From an uncultured Bacilli bacterium (GTDB lineage Bacteria > Bacillota_I > Bacilli_A > RFN20 > CAG-449): a stretch of DNA of 49,689 nt. How positions within the stretch are numbered: the stretch's first letter is position 1; each line of letters starts with the position of its first letter. The translations under genes were made by a program, and so were the position numbers. The notes under the pieces are model-generated. The model searched no databases and was not told the origin of the DNA. It saw only the letters and a list, made by a program, of their open reading frames with translations. Where the stretch lies: NCBI GenBank assembly GCA_947629415.1, contig CANRDP010000008.1, positions 1 through 49,689 of the forward strand. The letters are read 5' to 3'. Of the stretch, positions 35,611 through 43,734 are shown in pieces.

Positions 35611-37001
35611 TGACGTACTCCTCCTCTTCCTCCGACGGTAATTTCACTGACACGGATTGTGGGCTGACCAACATCAACAGGAATACTTCCCGACGCGGCA
35701 CCACACATTCCCTGTGCCCTCTTCAAATCATTACCGACCATATCAATTTTTTTCAAAATTTCACTGCCGGAGCCAATTAAGGTGGCACCTTTTACGGGAT
35801 ATGTTATTTTTCCGTCTTCTATCATATAGGCTTCATCTACCGCAAAATTAAATTCACCGGTTGCCGGATTGACACTTCCGCCGCCTAAAGATTTCGCATA
35901 TAAACCATAGGGTGTGGCTTTTATCATTTCTTCTACCGTGCTTTTCCCGGGAAGAATAAACGTATTGGTCATTCGAGAGGTCGGTTCATAACGATAAGAT
36001 TCTCTTCTGGAGCTACCTGTTTCTTTTTCATTCATTCTTTTTCCGTTGAAAGGATCTACCATATAAGAAGTTAAAACACCGTTTTTAATCAACACATTTT
36101 TTTGACAACGATTTCCTTCATCATCAACATTTCCACTTCCCCATCCACCGGGAATGGTTCCGTCATCAACAGCAGAAACAAGTTTGGAAGCAATTTGCGT
36201 GCCTTTTTTCCCACTGAATACCGATAAATTTTTGGAAACGGAAGATGCTTCCAAAGAATGGCCGCATGCTTCATGGAAAATAACACCGCCAAAGCCATTT
36301 CCGATCACTACCGGCATTTTTCCGGAAGGACATTCTTTTGCTTTTAACATTGTTAAAGCAACTTCCGCCACTTCTTTTGCTTTTGCAACCAAATCGTTTT
36401 CTTCTAAGAAAAATTCCATTCCCTTCTGAGCACCCGGACCTTCATGACTTGTTTCAATACCATTTTCATCTTTAGCTACAGCCATCATGGAAATTCTTCC
36501 CCGAATGCGACAGTCATTTACTTCTTTACCATCCGAATTAAAAATTTGAACTTCTTGCATATTGCAATTTAAATTTACCAATGTCCGAACAATTTTTTCA
36601 TCGATTTCCATCGCAGAAGCAATTTTTTTCAAAAGGCGAACCCGTTCTTCTTTACTATAAGAAGCATAAGGAATTTTCGGTGCGTGACGATTATTGATAC
36701 GCATCTTTTTTATCGGAGCGCATTCTTTTTTTCTTTTTTCGTCAAAAGATTGCTTTAAAGAAAATGCCAATGACATCAATCCTTTTTTCGAAATATCATT
36801 GGTATATCCATAGACACTTTCCAGATCCCGAATCAAACGAATACCGGCACCATACGATGTCATACTGGACGCTGTTTCCACACAAAGATTATCAACCGAA
36901 AGCTTTTCTGTTTCTGTTTCCTCCAGAAAAATTTCCGCAAAATCACATCCGGTGGAAAGACATTCATTTAAAACTTGTTGTGCGAGTCTTTTTGTAATCA
37001 T
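35607..37001 (-). CDS. tldD: TldD zinc metalloprotease subunit
   Basis: A 464-residue TldD. The metal motif is H243-E244-ACG-H248 (HEACGH) with the following GHSLEA, and the third ligand is expected in the C-terminal CGAASG block. The GAGIRLI segment, the GxGxxG-type loops and the SGSxPVDVGQPTIRVSEITVGG tail are as in the family. It forms the active subunit of a heterodimer with the overlapping gene downstream. An AGGTGA ribosome site lies inside the preceding small ORF, whose stop overlaps this ATG. No RiPP modification enzyme is visible in the window, so its substrate is open. Confidence 0.94.
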   Translation of the reverse strand: MITKRLAQQVLNECLSTGCDFAEIFLEETETEKLSVDNLCVETASSMTSYGAGIRLIRDLESVYGYTNDISKKGLMSLAFSLKQSFDEKRKKECAPIKKMRINNRHAPKIPYASYSKEERVRLLKKIASAMEIDEKIVRTLVNLNCNMQEVQIFNSDGKEVNDCRIRGRISMMAVAKDENGIETSHEGPGAQKGMEFFLEENDLVAKAKEVAEVALTMLKAKECPSGKMPVVIGNGFGGVIFHEACGHSLEASSVSKNLSVFSGKKGTQIASKLVSAVDDGTIPGGWGSGNVDDEGNRCQKNVLIKNGVLTSYMVDPFNGKRMNEKETGSSRRESYRYEPTSRMTNTFILPGKSTVEEMIKATPYGLYAKSLGGGSVNPATGEFNFAVDEAYMIEDGKITYPVKGATLIGSGSEILKKIDMVGNDLKRAQGMCGAASGSIPVDVGQPTIRVSEITVGGRGGVRQ

Positions 37002-37162
37002 AAATCACCTGAGAATAAATCTTTATTCTTTCCCTTTCTTTGAGAACAAGATGTATCGCTATGTGTGTTCTCAATTTTCACATAGTATTTATTGCTTTCT
37101 TTTTTTAACTTTTCAGCATATTTATCCATTTTCATTTTGCGAGCGTACAATTTTTCGTGCAT
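36998..37162 (-). CDS. 54-residue ORF translationally coupled to tldD
   Basis: A 54-codon ORF (MHEKLYARKMKMDKYAEKL..., ending KDLFSGDL) whose TGA stop overlaps the tldD ATG as ATGA. It is highly basic, with 13 Lys and 2 Arg, and has one Cys (residue 39). It has no ribosome site; TAAAAT lies 7 bases upstream of the ATG but with no good -35. It is the first frame of the tld message if transcription begins there. It could be a translated leader controlling tldD, a substrate or precursor peptide of TldD/TldE, or simply an open untranslated leader; the coupling favours translation. No homologue is known to me. An 8-bp inverted repeat (TGAGAACA/TGTTCTCA) lies inside it. Confidence 0.5.
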   Translation of the reverse strand: MHEKLYARKMKMDKYAEKLKKESNKYYVKIENTHSDTSCSQRKGKNKDLFSGDL

Positions 37163-37409
37163 TTTGAAAATTTTAAAATCGTGATGTAAGATTTTTTTGA
37201 AAGAAAAAGGAAAATGCCTTTTTTACTTCTATTGAAGAAAAATTCAATGCTTTTTTGATAAAATTTGAAAAAACACAAACCACTTCTTCAATTATTCTAA
37301 AATATTAGCATAAACCCTTTTTACTTTCATTCTTTTTTTCAAAACTTTATAATTCCTTGACTTCTAAATAAAAATTTTTTTGCATACGTTTAAAAAGGAG
37401 CGGAAAAAG
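37163..37409. promoter_or_regulatory. tld-murA divergent intergenic region
   Basis: No further gene. For murA, TATAAT at about 37349 and, closer, a -35-like TTGACT with an 18-base spacer to TGCATA lie before the AAGGAG ribosome site. A small hairpin (TTGAA/TTCAA followed by TG and six T, near 37231-37254) is a weak terminator candidate on the plus strand with no obvious plus-strand gene before it. Confidence 0.4.
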
Positions 37410-38663
37410 ATGGAAACATGCATAGTTCGAGGAGGAAATAAATTAGAAGGAGAAGTAGAAATCTCCGGATCGAAAAACACCGCATTATGTCTTATTGCTG
37501 CGTGCCTTTCGATAAAGAAAAAAACCCGATTCCATAGAATTCCACATTTAAGTGATATTCATAATTTTTTAAATATTTTAAAATACCTTCATGTGTCTTT
37601 TGATTTTGATGAAGACGGAACGTTAACTCTTGATCCCACGCAGATAAAAATAACGGATTTAATCATGGATGAAGTACGCAATTTTCGCGCTTCTTATTAC
37701 TTAATCGGTGCGCTTTTAAAAGAAGCCGGGACATTGCGAATTGCTTATCCCGGTGGTTGTAGTTTCGATTATCGTCCGATAGATATTCATTTACAATTTT
37801 TTAAAGATATGGGAGTTTCTGTATCCGAAGAAAAAAATATTTTGCAATTTAAAAGAATACAAGAAAAAGTAAAAAAAGAAATTACATTGAAAAATATATC
37901 GTTCGGTGCAACAGTAAATGCAATTTTATTTTGTATGAAAAGTAAAGAAGAAATACAATTAAATAATGTTTCTCCGGAATGTGAAATTGATTTTCTCATA
38001 CAATACTTGAATAAAGCCGGAGCAAATATCGAAAAAAAGAAAAATTCAATATATATACATCCCGTGAAAGAATATCATGAAACAACTTTTACCAATATGT
38101 TTGATCGTATGGAGACGGGAACCTTTGCTTTCTTAGGCGGAGCTTTAGGTTCCTTACGATTAAAAGGAGTAGATAAAAGATATGTTGCGTCTTTGGAACG
38201 CGCATTATTTATGTCCGGTGCTCAACATTATTTTGCAGAAGATACTTTAGTGGTTCGCCATAGCAAAGAGCAACATTCCGTGATTATGGAAACCGGTATT
38301 TATCCCCTTTTCCCTACCGACTTGCAACCGATACTGACGGCATATCTTTTATCTATTCCCCGTATCCATGTTATCCGGGAAAATATATATCAGGAAAGAT
38401 TTTCACACGTGGAAGAATTAAAAAAAATGGGAGCCATGATTACAAGAGAACGGGACACTTTATTGATTAATGGCATTTTTACTCTTCATTCGGCAGAAAT
38501 GATGGCAAAAGATTTACGTTGCGGAGCGGCATTGCTTTTGGCCGGTTTACTCGTTCCGGAGGAAAGTCAAATTCATCATGCCGAAGTATTAAAAAGAGGC
38601 TATGAACGTATTTATGAGAAACTGCATCTTATTGGTGCCGATGTGGGGGTTAAAAAATGCTGA
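37410..38663 (+). CDS. murA: MurA-like UDP-GlcNAc 1-carboxyvinyltransferase
   Basis: A 417-residue enolpyruvyl transferase catalysing the first committed step of peptidoglycan synthesis. The conserved S21-K22-N23 loop and catalytic cysteine C117 in YPGGCSFDYRPIDIH match E. coli K22 and C115, so fosfomycin sensitivity would be expected. The central FGATVNAI and TNMFDRMETGTF blocks and the C-terminal KDLRCGAALLLAGL block are present. It is rather divergent overall and may be the second Bacillota paralogue (MurZ/MurAB). Start ATG 37410 has AAGGAG upstream; an in-frame TTG at 37380 is rejected. It overlaps the next gene by 7 bases. Confidence 0.87.
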   Translation: METCIVRGGNKLEGEVEISGSKNTALCLIAACLSIKKKTRFHRIPHLSDIHNFLNILKYLHVSFDFDEDGTLTLDPTQIKITDLIMDEVRNFRASYYLIGALLKEAGTLRIAYPGGCSFDYRPIDIHLQFFKDMGVSVSEEKNILQFKRIQEKVKKEITLKNISFGATVNAILFCMKSKEEIQLNNVSPECEIDFLIQYLNKAGANIEKKKNSIYIHPVKEYHETTFTNMFDRMETGTFAFLGGALGSLRLKGVDKRYVASLERALFMSGAQHYFAEDTLVVRHSKEQHSVIMETGIYPLFPTDLQPILTAYLLSIPRIHVIRENIYQERFSHVEELKKMGAMITRERDTLLINGIFTLHSAEMMAKDLRCGAALLLAGLLVPEESQIHHAEVLKRGYERIYEKLHLIGADVGVKKC

Positions 38664-39286
38664 AAAAAATATTTTTATGTTTCACCATGTTTTTTCTTTT
38701 GTCTTGCCATACCTCTTCAAAAGAAATTGTTTATTTGGGAAATCAAATCGGAGATTTTACCGCGACCGAAATCTTAAATGAAGAAGTAAATGATATTTTT
38801 TCCATGCGTAACGGATATGCTTCCTATCTTTATAGCATGCTGGAACAAGATGCTTTGGAATTTCAAAGTGGAAAACATATTTTGGAAAGTATTTCCAATG
38901 CCTCAATCATTTATATTTTTCTCGGAAATCAAGAATTTTTAAGGGGACTAAATGACTCTTCTGTGGAAAATCAGGAAAACATACAAATTCAAAGTGAATT
39001 ATTTTCTTATTATTACTATTTGATTTTAGAGGAAATCCGTTTACATTATGACGGAAAAATAATTCTTTTATCCCCTTTCGTAGAAAAATACGGAACGAAA
39101 GAAGAAAAAAATATGTGGGATAAATTTTTTCTTCCTTTTTATTCCGCGTTAAAAGAAATCGGAGAATATTTTGATTGCCCTCTTATCGATTTAAGAGAAG
39201 TTTCCCTATTCATGAAGGAAAATCAAACTTTGGATACAAAAAGTTTATCCTTTATAAAAAACAGGATTCAAAATGGAACAGAATAA
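38657..39286 (+). CDS. Putative lipoprotein, SGNH-hydrolase-like
   Basis: A 209-residue protein with a lipoprotein signal peptide: MLKK, a hydrophobic core and lipobox L14-L-S-C17. The mature part has alternating strands and helices; IIYIFLGNQEF near residues 85-95 resembles the G-x-N block and IILLSPF near 135 the following strand of SGNH hydrolases, but no GDS serine block is clear, so catalysis is doubtful. It would be anchored on the outer face of the membrane. It overlaps murA by 7 bases and the next gene by 14, implying a shared envelope role. I do not recognise a named family. Confidence 0.6.
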   Translation: MLKKIFLCFTMFFLLSCHTSSKEIVYLGNQIGDFTATEILNEEVNDIFSMRNGYASYLYSMLEQDALEFQSGKHILESISNASIIYIFLGNQEFLRGLNDSSVENQENIQIQSELFSYYYYLILEEIRLHYDGKIILLSPFVEKYGTKEEKNMWDKFFLPFYSALKEIGEYFDCPLIDLREVSLFMKENQTLDTKSLSFIKNRIQNGTE

Positions 39287-39710
39287 ACAAATTTCTCATA
39301 TTTCATGGTTGATTTCTGCGTCGAAAGAACAGATGCAGTTTTTAACCAAAGAATTTAAAAATGCTTTTGAATCACCTTATATAAAAAAAGATCATGTTTT
39401 ATTGAAATCTTCTTATCATCTCAATTTAGCGAGAATTTTATTAACACAAGTAGAAAAAAATTATATTGCCATGATTCGCGGAGGGAGGTTTTTTTCTTCG
39501 GTATTGATGCATATCAAAAATACGTATCTACAGCGATCTTGCTTTCAATTATCCATGAGTTTTGATTATTTTAAAGAAGGTAGTTTCAAAATCGAACAAA
39601 TTTCTCCTGCTTTGCATAAATCTTTATTTTCAAAATGGTCGCAACTGACCATGATGCTCAATCAACTGGTTCGTGAATTTGACTGTTTATTATCTTCAAT
39701 GAAAGAATAA
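39273..39710 (+). CDS. Unknown helical protein downstream of murA and lipoprotein
   Basis: A 145-residue, mostly alpha-helical protein with no signal peptide, no membrane helix and no motif that I recognise. Its start overlaps the lipoprotein gene by 14 bases and only a weak AGGA precedes it; a terminator follows directly. The overlap chain murA, lipoprotein, this gene suggests co-expression with wall synthesis. Function cannot be assigned. Confidence 0.6.
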   Translation: MEQNKQISHISWLISASKEQMQFLTKEFKNAFESPYIKKDHVLLKSSYHLNLARILLTQVEKNYIAMIRGGRFFSSVLMHIKNTYLQRSCFQLSMSFDYFKEGSFKIEQISPALHKSLFSKWSQLTMMLNQLVREFDCLLSSMKE

Positions 39711-39741
39711 AAAAAACATCTTGCGATGGTTAATTTTTTTT
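39711..39741 (+). terminator. Terminator after the murA operon
   Basis: AACATC and GATGGTT pair around TTGC with one bulged G, followed by eight T; an A-run on the other side may serve the convergent gene ending at 39730. Confidence 0.6.
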
Positions 39742-40224
39742 GAATAAACGGAAAGCAATAATATTTCCGATTCCTTGCACAATCATCAAGGCCGCGGCTA
39801 AGACCTGTCCGGCACCGCATTGATATTCCGCCGCAGGAATTTTCCCGGCACCGCCTCCGACATTTAAACGAATCCAAGAAGCATGATAACTGCAAGTAAA
39901 AGCCACAGCAACGATTAATAAAATCGTAGAAAAAATATAAAATCCTCGTCCGTATTTCGACATAAATCCGGAACATAGACTGGCAAGCAATACCAAAATC
40001 AATATGGTAAGTCCCACCCCATTTATCGGTGAAAAGTTTAAAGTTAAAGTTGATCCGATTTTCACGGATAATCCGAAAACCGAACTGAATCCGTTAATTC
40101 CGCCATCATATAAAGCATTATTAATATAAGCTACTGGAAAAGCAAGAAATAATATGATGGAAACTATACCCATAATCGCAAGAATTAAAGGTACAAATTT
40201 TAATTCTTTTTGTAATTTATTCAT
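39730..40224 (-). CDS. Small polytopic membrane protein, unknown
   Basis: A 164-residue protein with four hydrophobic segments (about 12-32, 63-84, 95-112 and 137-158) and an intervening Gly-rich loop (RLNVGGGAGKIP). I do not recognise a family. The start at 40224 is fixed by GGAGG upstream; upstream in-frame Met at 40350 precedes the promoter. It is monocistronic and convergent with the murA operon. Confidence 0.65.
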   Translation of the reverse strand: MNKLQKELKFVPLILAIMGIVSIILFLAFPVAYINNALYDGGINGFSSVFGLSVKIGSTLTLNFSPINGVGLTILILVLLASLCSGFMSKYGRGFYIFSTILLIVAVAFTCSYHASWIRLNVGGGAGKIPAAEYQCGAGQVLAAALMIVQGIGNIIAFRLFKKN

Positions 40225-40257
40225 AGATTCAACCTCCAAATAAGTGATTGCTAAAAT

Positions 40258-40286
40258 AATATACCATACTCCTTTTTTTTCTACAA
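40258..40286 (-). promoter_or_regulatory. Extended -10 promoter of the 164-residue membrane protein
   Basis: On the minus strand TTGTAG (40286-40281), 17-base spacer ending TGG, TATATT (40263-40258). Confidence 0.7.
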
Positions 40287-40375
40287 TAATTGAAAATAAA
40301 TTTTCATAAAAACGGGGGTAAATTGGCTCGAATTTACAAAAATCTATCATTTTTTCTTATGTTTTAGAAAAAACT

Positions 40376-40403
40376 TTGTAATCGGAACTTTAAATGCTAA
40401 AAT
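40376..40403 (+). promoter_or_regulatory. Extended -10 promoter of the cyclodeaminase-family gene
   Basis: TTGTAA (40376-40381), 16-base spacer ending TGC, TAAAAT (40398-40403); AAGGTG ribosome site follows. Confidence 0.6.
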
Positions 40404-40421
40404 AGATTTTAAGGTGAAACG

Positions 40422-40976
40422 ATGAAACTATATGATATGAGAATTTCCGAATACATCGATGAAGTTTCCAAAAAATCTTCCGTCCCCGGGGGTGGAAGCG
40501 TTTTAGCCTTGGTAAATGAATTGAGCGCTTCTTTATTGATTATGGTTTTTGAATTTACCCTTCATAAAAAAGGATATGAATCCATACAAGATAAAGTTCA
40601 GAATCACTTGAAAAGTTTAAAAGAAATACAAATTGCATGTCATGAATGGATTCAGTCGGATGCCGATGCATTCTCTGCTTTAATGAATGCTTATCACTTA
40701 AAAAAAGAAGAAATGATTGAAGAAGCTTCGTATAAAGCAGCCTGTATTCCAATGCATTTATATCAAAAAAGCATTCAATTAATGGAAATAGCAAAAGAAG
40801 CAATACAAACGGCAAATAAAAATTTAATTTCGGATGCACAAATTGCCTATCGTTTGGCAGAAGCATCTCTAGAAGGTTCTCTTCACCACGTTCAAGTGAA
40901 TATGCCTCATGTTACCGCAGAACATAAACAAGAACTAGAGGATTTTTTAAAAGGAGTTAAAAATGAAAAGTTATAA
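40422..40976 (+). CDS. Cyclodeaminase/cyclohydrolase family protein (FTCD_C, FchA-like)
   Basis: A 184-residue helical protein of the FTCD C-terminal family, which converts 5-formimino-THF to methenyl-THF or acts as methenyl-THF cyclohydrolase. The signature VPGGGSVLALVNELSASL is at about 21-38, the SDADAF block at about 79-84 and the SDAQIAYRLAEASLEGSLHHVQVN block at about 137-160. Standalone forms (FchA) are common in Bacillota and supply one-carbon units. No formate-THF ligase is adjacent. It overlaps the next gene by 14 bases. Confidence 0.85.
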   Translation: MKLYDMRISEYIDEVSKKSSVPGGGSVLALVNELSASLLIMVFEFTLHKKGYESIQDKVQNHLKSLKEIQIACHEWIQSDADAFSALMNAYHLKKEEMIEEASYKAACIPMHLYQKSIQLMEIAKEAIQTANKNLISDAQIAYRLAEASLEGSLHHVQVNMPHVTAEHKQELEDFLKGVKNEKL

Positions 40977-41316
40977 AGAATGGTCGCATTTAAAGCAAAA
41001 AGAAGATAAAAAAAATCCTTTTTCTTCTTTATATCAATATGAAGATGAAAGTGAATTTTATATTGAACCGATTTTTTATTCCTATTTTCAATCTTTAATT
41101 CTTCATTATCCGGATAAAGTCCAAGAAATTTTAAAAACAATGGAAGAAATAGTGAAAAAAAATCGTCTCGTTATTTTTACGGGCATGGATGAAGAAGTGG
41201 ATACAGAACCTCTTACAAAAAAAGAAAATGCCATTTTAATAACAATTTATGATATTGCCGATCGTTTAAACTTATATATTGAAAATAAATCTCGTGGCTC
41301 GGATTATGGAGATTAA
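40963..41316 (+). CDS. Unknown 117-residue protein
   Basis: A soluble, acidic and aromatic-rich protein with no recognised motif. AAGGAG lies 6 bases before the ATG, and the gene overlaps the cyclodeaminase gene by 14 bases and precedes the hydrolase by 11, placing it in a three-gene operon. Function cannot be assigned. Confidence 0.65.
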   Translation: MKSYKEWSHLKQKEDKKNPFSSLYQYEDESEFYIEPIFYSYFQSLILHYPDKVQEILKTMEEIVKKNRLVIFTGMDEEVDTEPLTKKENAILITIYDIADRLNLYIENKSRGSDYGD

Positions 41317-41327
41317 AGGAGGAAATT

Positions 41328-42245
41328 ATGGAAGCACAAAAATTTAAATTAGATACTTTGGAAGGTAGAACAAGAGTTGGTTATTATTGGAAAAGTAATC
41401 GGAAAGATGCCATAGGAAATGTAGTTATTTCTCACGGCATGTGTGAATACGCCATGCGATACGATGACTTTGCCAAATTTTTAGCAAAAAACGGTTATGA
41501 TGTTTTTGCATTAGATCAAATTGGTCATGGAGAAAATGCCCCGGATGGATATGGCGTCTGGGAAGAAGATACTTTTAAACAATGTGTAAAGAATTTACAT
41601 ACCATTATGCAACAATTGCGTGCTACTTCAAAACCGACATATTTAATCGGTCATTCTATGGGCTCGTTCATTTGCCAATATTATTTTGAAAAATATTCCA
41701 GAGAATTGCATATCAAAAAAGCAGTTTTAATCGGCACTTCCGGCCCCAGAACCATTTATCATTTTGCTTCTTTTCTTGCCAATGTACATGCGAAATTTCA
41801 TAAATTAAATAAACCATCCAAATTTTTAAATACATTATCCTTCGGTTCTTTCAATAAAAAAATTGCAAAAAAAGATCGTCGTACTCCTTACGATTGGATC
41901 TGTGGAAATGAAGAAATTATCGACAAATATGCCGCGGATGAAAGATGTACTTTCATTCCTTCAATTGGCTTTTTCAAATCTTTTTATAATTCTTTAACTC
42001 GCCTTTATATCAAAAAAAGATTGGAATGCATTCCAAAAGATTTACCTATTCTCATCCTAGGCGGTTCCGAAGATCCGGTAGCTCAATACGGAAAAGGGCT
42101 ACATAATTTACAAGCCCTCTACGGAAAATATGGTATTACAAGTCAATTAAAAGAATATAAAGATATGCGTCATGAAATTCTGAACGAAAAAGGTCATGAC
42201 GAAGTTTATCAAGATATTTTGAGTTTTTTGCAAGAAAATAATTGA
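41328..42245 (+). CDS. Alpha/beta hydrolase, lysophospholipase/monoglyceride lipase-like
   Basis: A 305-residue serine hydrolase. The oxyanion strand VVISHGMCEYAMRYDDFA (about 32-49), the HGEN turn and nucleophile elbow G108-H-S110-M-G are typical of PldB/monoacylglycerol lipases. The acid is probably in GGSEDPV and the His in YKDMRHEILNE near the C-terminus. No signal peptide, so cytosolic. GGAGG precedes the ATG. It is last in the operon with the cyclodeaminase-like gene; a hairpin follows but lacks a T-run. Confidence 0.86.
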   Translation: MEAQKFKLDTLEGRTRVGYYWKSNRKDAIGNVVISHGMCEYAMRYDDFAKFLAKNGYDVFALDQIGHGENAPDGYGVWEEDTFKQCVKNLHTIMQQLRATSKPTYLIGHSMGSFICQYYFEKYSRELHIKKAVLIGTSGPRTIYHFASFLANVHAKFHKLNKPSKFLNTLSFGSFNKKIAKKDRRTPYDWICGNEEIIDKYAADERCTFIPSIGFFKSFYNSLTRLYIKKRLECIPKDLPILILGGSEDPVAQYGKGLHNLQALYGKYGITSQLKEYKDMRHEILNEKGHDEVYQDILSFLQENN

Positions 42246-42248
42246 TTC

Positions 42249-42269
42249 TTTGTTTACTTCGTAAACAAA
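42249..42269. repeat. Perfect 9-bp inverted repeat, loop of three
   Basis: TTTGTTTAC (42249-42257) and GTAAACAAA (42261-42269) around TTC. It forms a stable hairpin but is followed by C-containing sequence, not a T-run. It may be an operator or a transcript-end stabiliser between the hydrolase and dehydrogenase genes. Confidence 0.6.
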
Positions 42270-42294
42270 CTTCTCCGTGTAAATTGTGCCTTGC

Positions 42295-42323
42295 TTGCAT
42301 AAAATGTGTTTTTTGTGTACAAT
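42295..42323 (+). promoter_or_regulatory. Promoter of the nucleotide-sugar dehydrogenase-like gene
   Basis: TTGCAT (42295-42300), exactly 17 bases, TACAAT (42318-42323); AAGGATG ribosome site before ATG 42355. Confidence 0.75.
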
Positions 42324-42354
42324 AAATTCGATAATTATTTAAGGATGTGTTTCT

Positions 42355-43686
42355 ATGAAAATTACCATTGTTGGAATCGGATTTATTGGTCTTGTTAATG
42401 CTTTAGGATTTACGGCACAAGGTCATAGTGTTTTTGCTTTGGACTCAGACAAGAAAAAAATTGCCGCATTAAGAAAAGGTGAAACTTCTATCTCGGAATA
42501 TAAATTGTCGGAATATTTACAAAAATATGGAGATAAAATTCGTTTTACTTCGGAATATCGTGATGCGATTTATGGTGCAGACATCATTATTTTTTGTAAT
42601 GAAATTCCGGAAAAAGAACCCGGAGTTTGTGACTTAGTTAATTTTTATTCTACCATCAAAGAATGTGCCAAACATATACAAAATGATGTTACCGTTGTCA
42701 TTCGTTCCACCGTTCCGGTCGGAACAAATGCCGAGGTAAAAGAATACTTGGATATTTTATTGAATCATCGTTATAAGGTCAATGTGGTGTCCAATCCGGA
42801 TTTCTGTGCTCAAGGTACTGCGATGAAAGACATGTTGCAACCGGCACGAATTGTTGTCGGTTTATCTTCCAAAGAAGCCCGTACTGCAATGGAAGCACTC
42901 TATACCGGAATTACCAGTAAAGAATGTCCGATGCTCGTTGTTTCTCCGGAAAGTGCGGAACTTATTAAATATGCTTCCAATGCTTATTTGGCAGTAAAAC
43001 TTTCTTATATTAATGAAATTGCCGATTTGTGTGATTTAATCGGAGCGGATATTCAAGAAGTAAGTTATGGTATCGGACTTGATCCGAGAATCGGAGGAAA
43101 ATACCTTTATTCCGGAGTTGGATTCGGTGGCCCTTCTTTACCTCAGGATACAAAAGTGCTTGCCGCTTTAGCCGAAGAACATAATGTGTCTTTAACCGTT
43201 CTCGACGCAGCTATGCGTGTAAACGATCGTAGACCTTCGCAAATTATTTTAAAAATCAAAAAAGTTTTAGGGGATAACCTTTCCGATAAAAGATTTGCCA
43301 TTCTCGGTTTATCTTATAAAGGGAATACCGATGATATTCGACAATCTCCTGCATTTAAGGTTATTGATGAGTTATTAAAAGAAGATAGTCGTATTATTGC
43401 TTTTGATCCGAAATCAACTTCTGCTTTCCGCAAAAAGATGAAATCCGATCAACATATCGCTTATGCCAATACGCTGGATGAAGCTTTGAAAACATGTGAT
43501 GTTGCCATCTTTTTAAATGAATCGGAAGAATTTAAAAAATTAACCAATGAAGATTTTGTAAACTATATGAAAAAACCTATTGTCTTTGATGGCAAAGGTG
43601 TTTTAAATCCCTATCAATTAAAAGATGTGCTTTATTTTGCAGTCGGAAAAAGAGTGCGAAAAAAGAAAACGGTTCCTCAAAATTAG
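42355..43686 (+). CDS. UDP-glucose dehydrogenase-like protein with substituted active site
   Basis: A 443-residue member of the UDP-glucose/GDP-mannose dehydrogenase family with the N-terminal Rossmann fold (GIGFIG, 7-12), the central domain and the C-terminal UDP-binding domain (ILGLSYKGNTDDIRQSP). K205, N209 and D265 correspond to S. pyogenes K204, N208 and D264. However the catalytic motif GGxCLPKD reads GGPSLPQD, so S261 replaces the nucleophilic Cys; E141 and E145 appear as D149 and Q153. A Cys-to-Ser enzyme could not form the normal thiohemiacetal, so it may stop at the aldehyde, use another chemistry, or bind without oxidising. No other capsule genes adjoin it. Confidence 0.85.
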   Translation: MKITIVGIGFIGLVNALGFTAQGHSVFALDSDKKKIAALRKGETSISEYKLSEYLQKYGDKIRFTSEYRDAIYGADIIIFCNEIPEKEPGVCDLVNFYSTIKECAKHIQNDVTVVIRSTVPVGTNAEVKEYLDILLNHRYKVNVVSNPDFCAQGTAMKDMLQPARIVVGLSSKEARTAMEALYTGITSKECPMLVVSPESAELIKYASNAYLAVKLSYINEIADLCDLIGADIQEVSYGIGLDPRIGGKYLYSGVGFGGPSLPQDTKVLAALAEEHNVSLTVLDAAMRVNDRRPSQIILKIKKVLGDNLSDKRFAILGLSYKGNTDDIRQSPAFKVIDELLKEDSRIIAFDPKSTSAFRKKMKSDQHIAYANTLDEALKTCDVAIFLNESEEFKKLTNEDFVNYMKKPIVFDGKGVLNPYQLKDVLYFAVGKRVRKKKTVPQN

Positions 43687-43697
43687 ACCATTAAAAT

Positions 43698-43733
43698 AAG
43701 ATAGTTACGATATCAAATCGAACTATCTTTTTT
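43698..43733 (+). terminator. Terminator after the dehydrogenase-like gene
   Basis: AAGATAGTT (43698-43706) pairs with AACTATCTT (43721-43729), with CGAT/ATCG continuing the stem inside past one unpaired A, then a T-run. Confidence 0.85.
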
Positions 43734-43734
43734 C

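Noticed and set aside
37041-37073. Inverted repeat TGAGAACA/TGTTCTCA as a terminator
   Set aside because: No T-run on either strand; it lies inside the 54-codon ORF and has a 17-base loop.
38657-39286. Active SGNH esterase
   Set aside because: No GDS serine block or C-terminal DxxH pair is visible, so only a fold-level resemblance is claimed.
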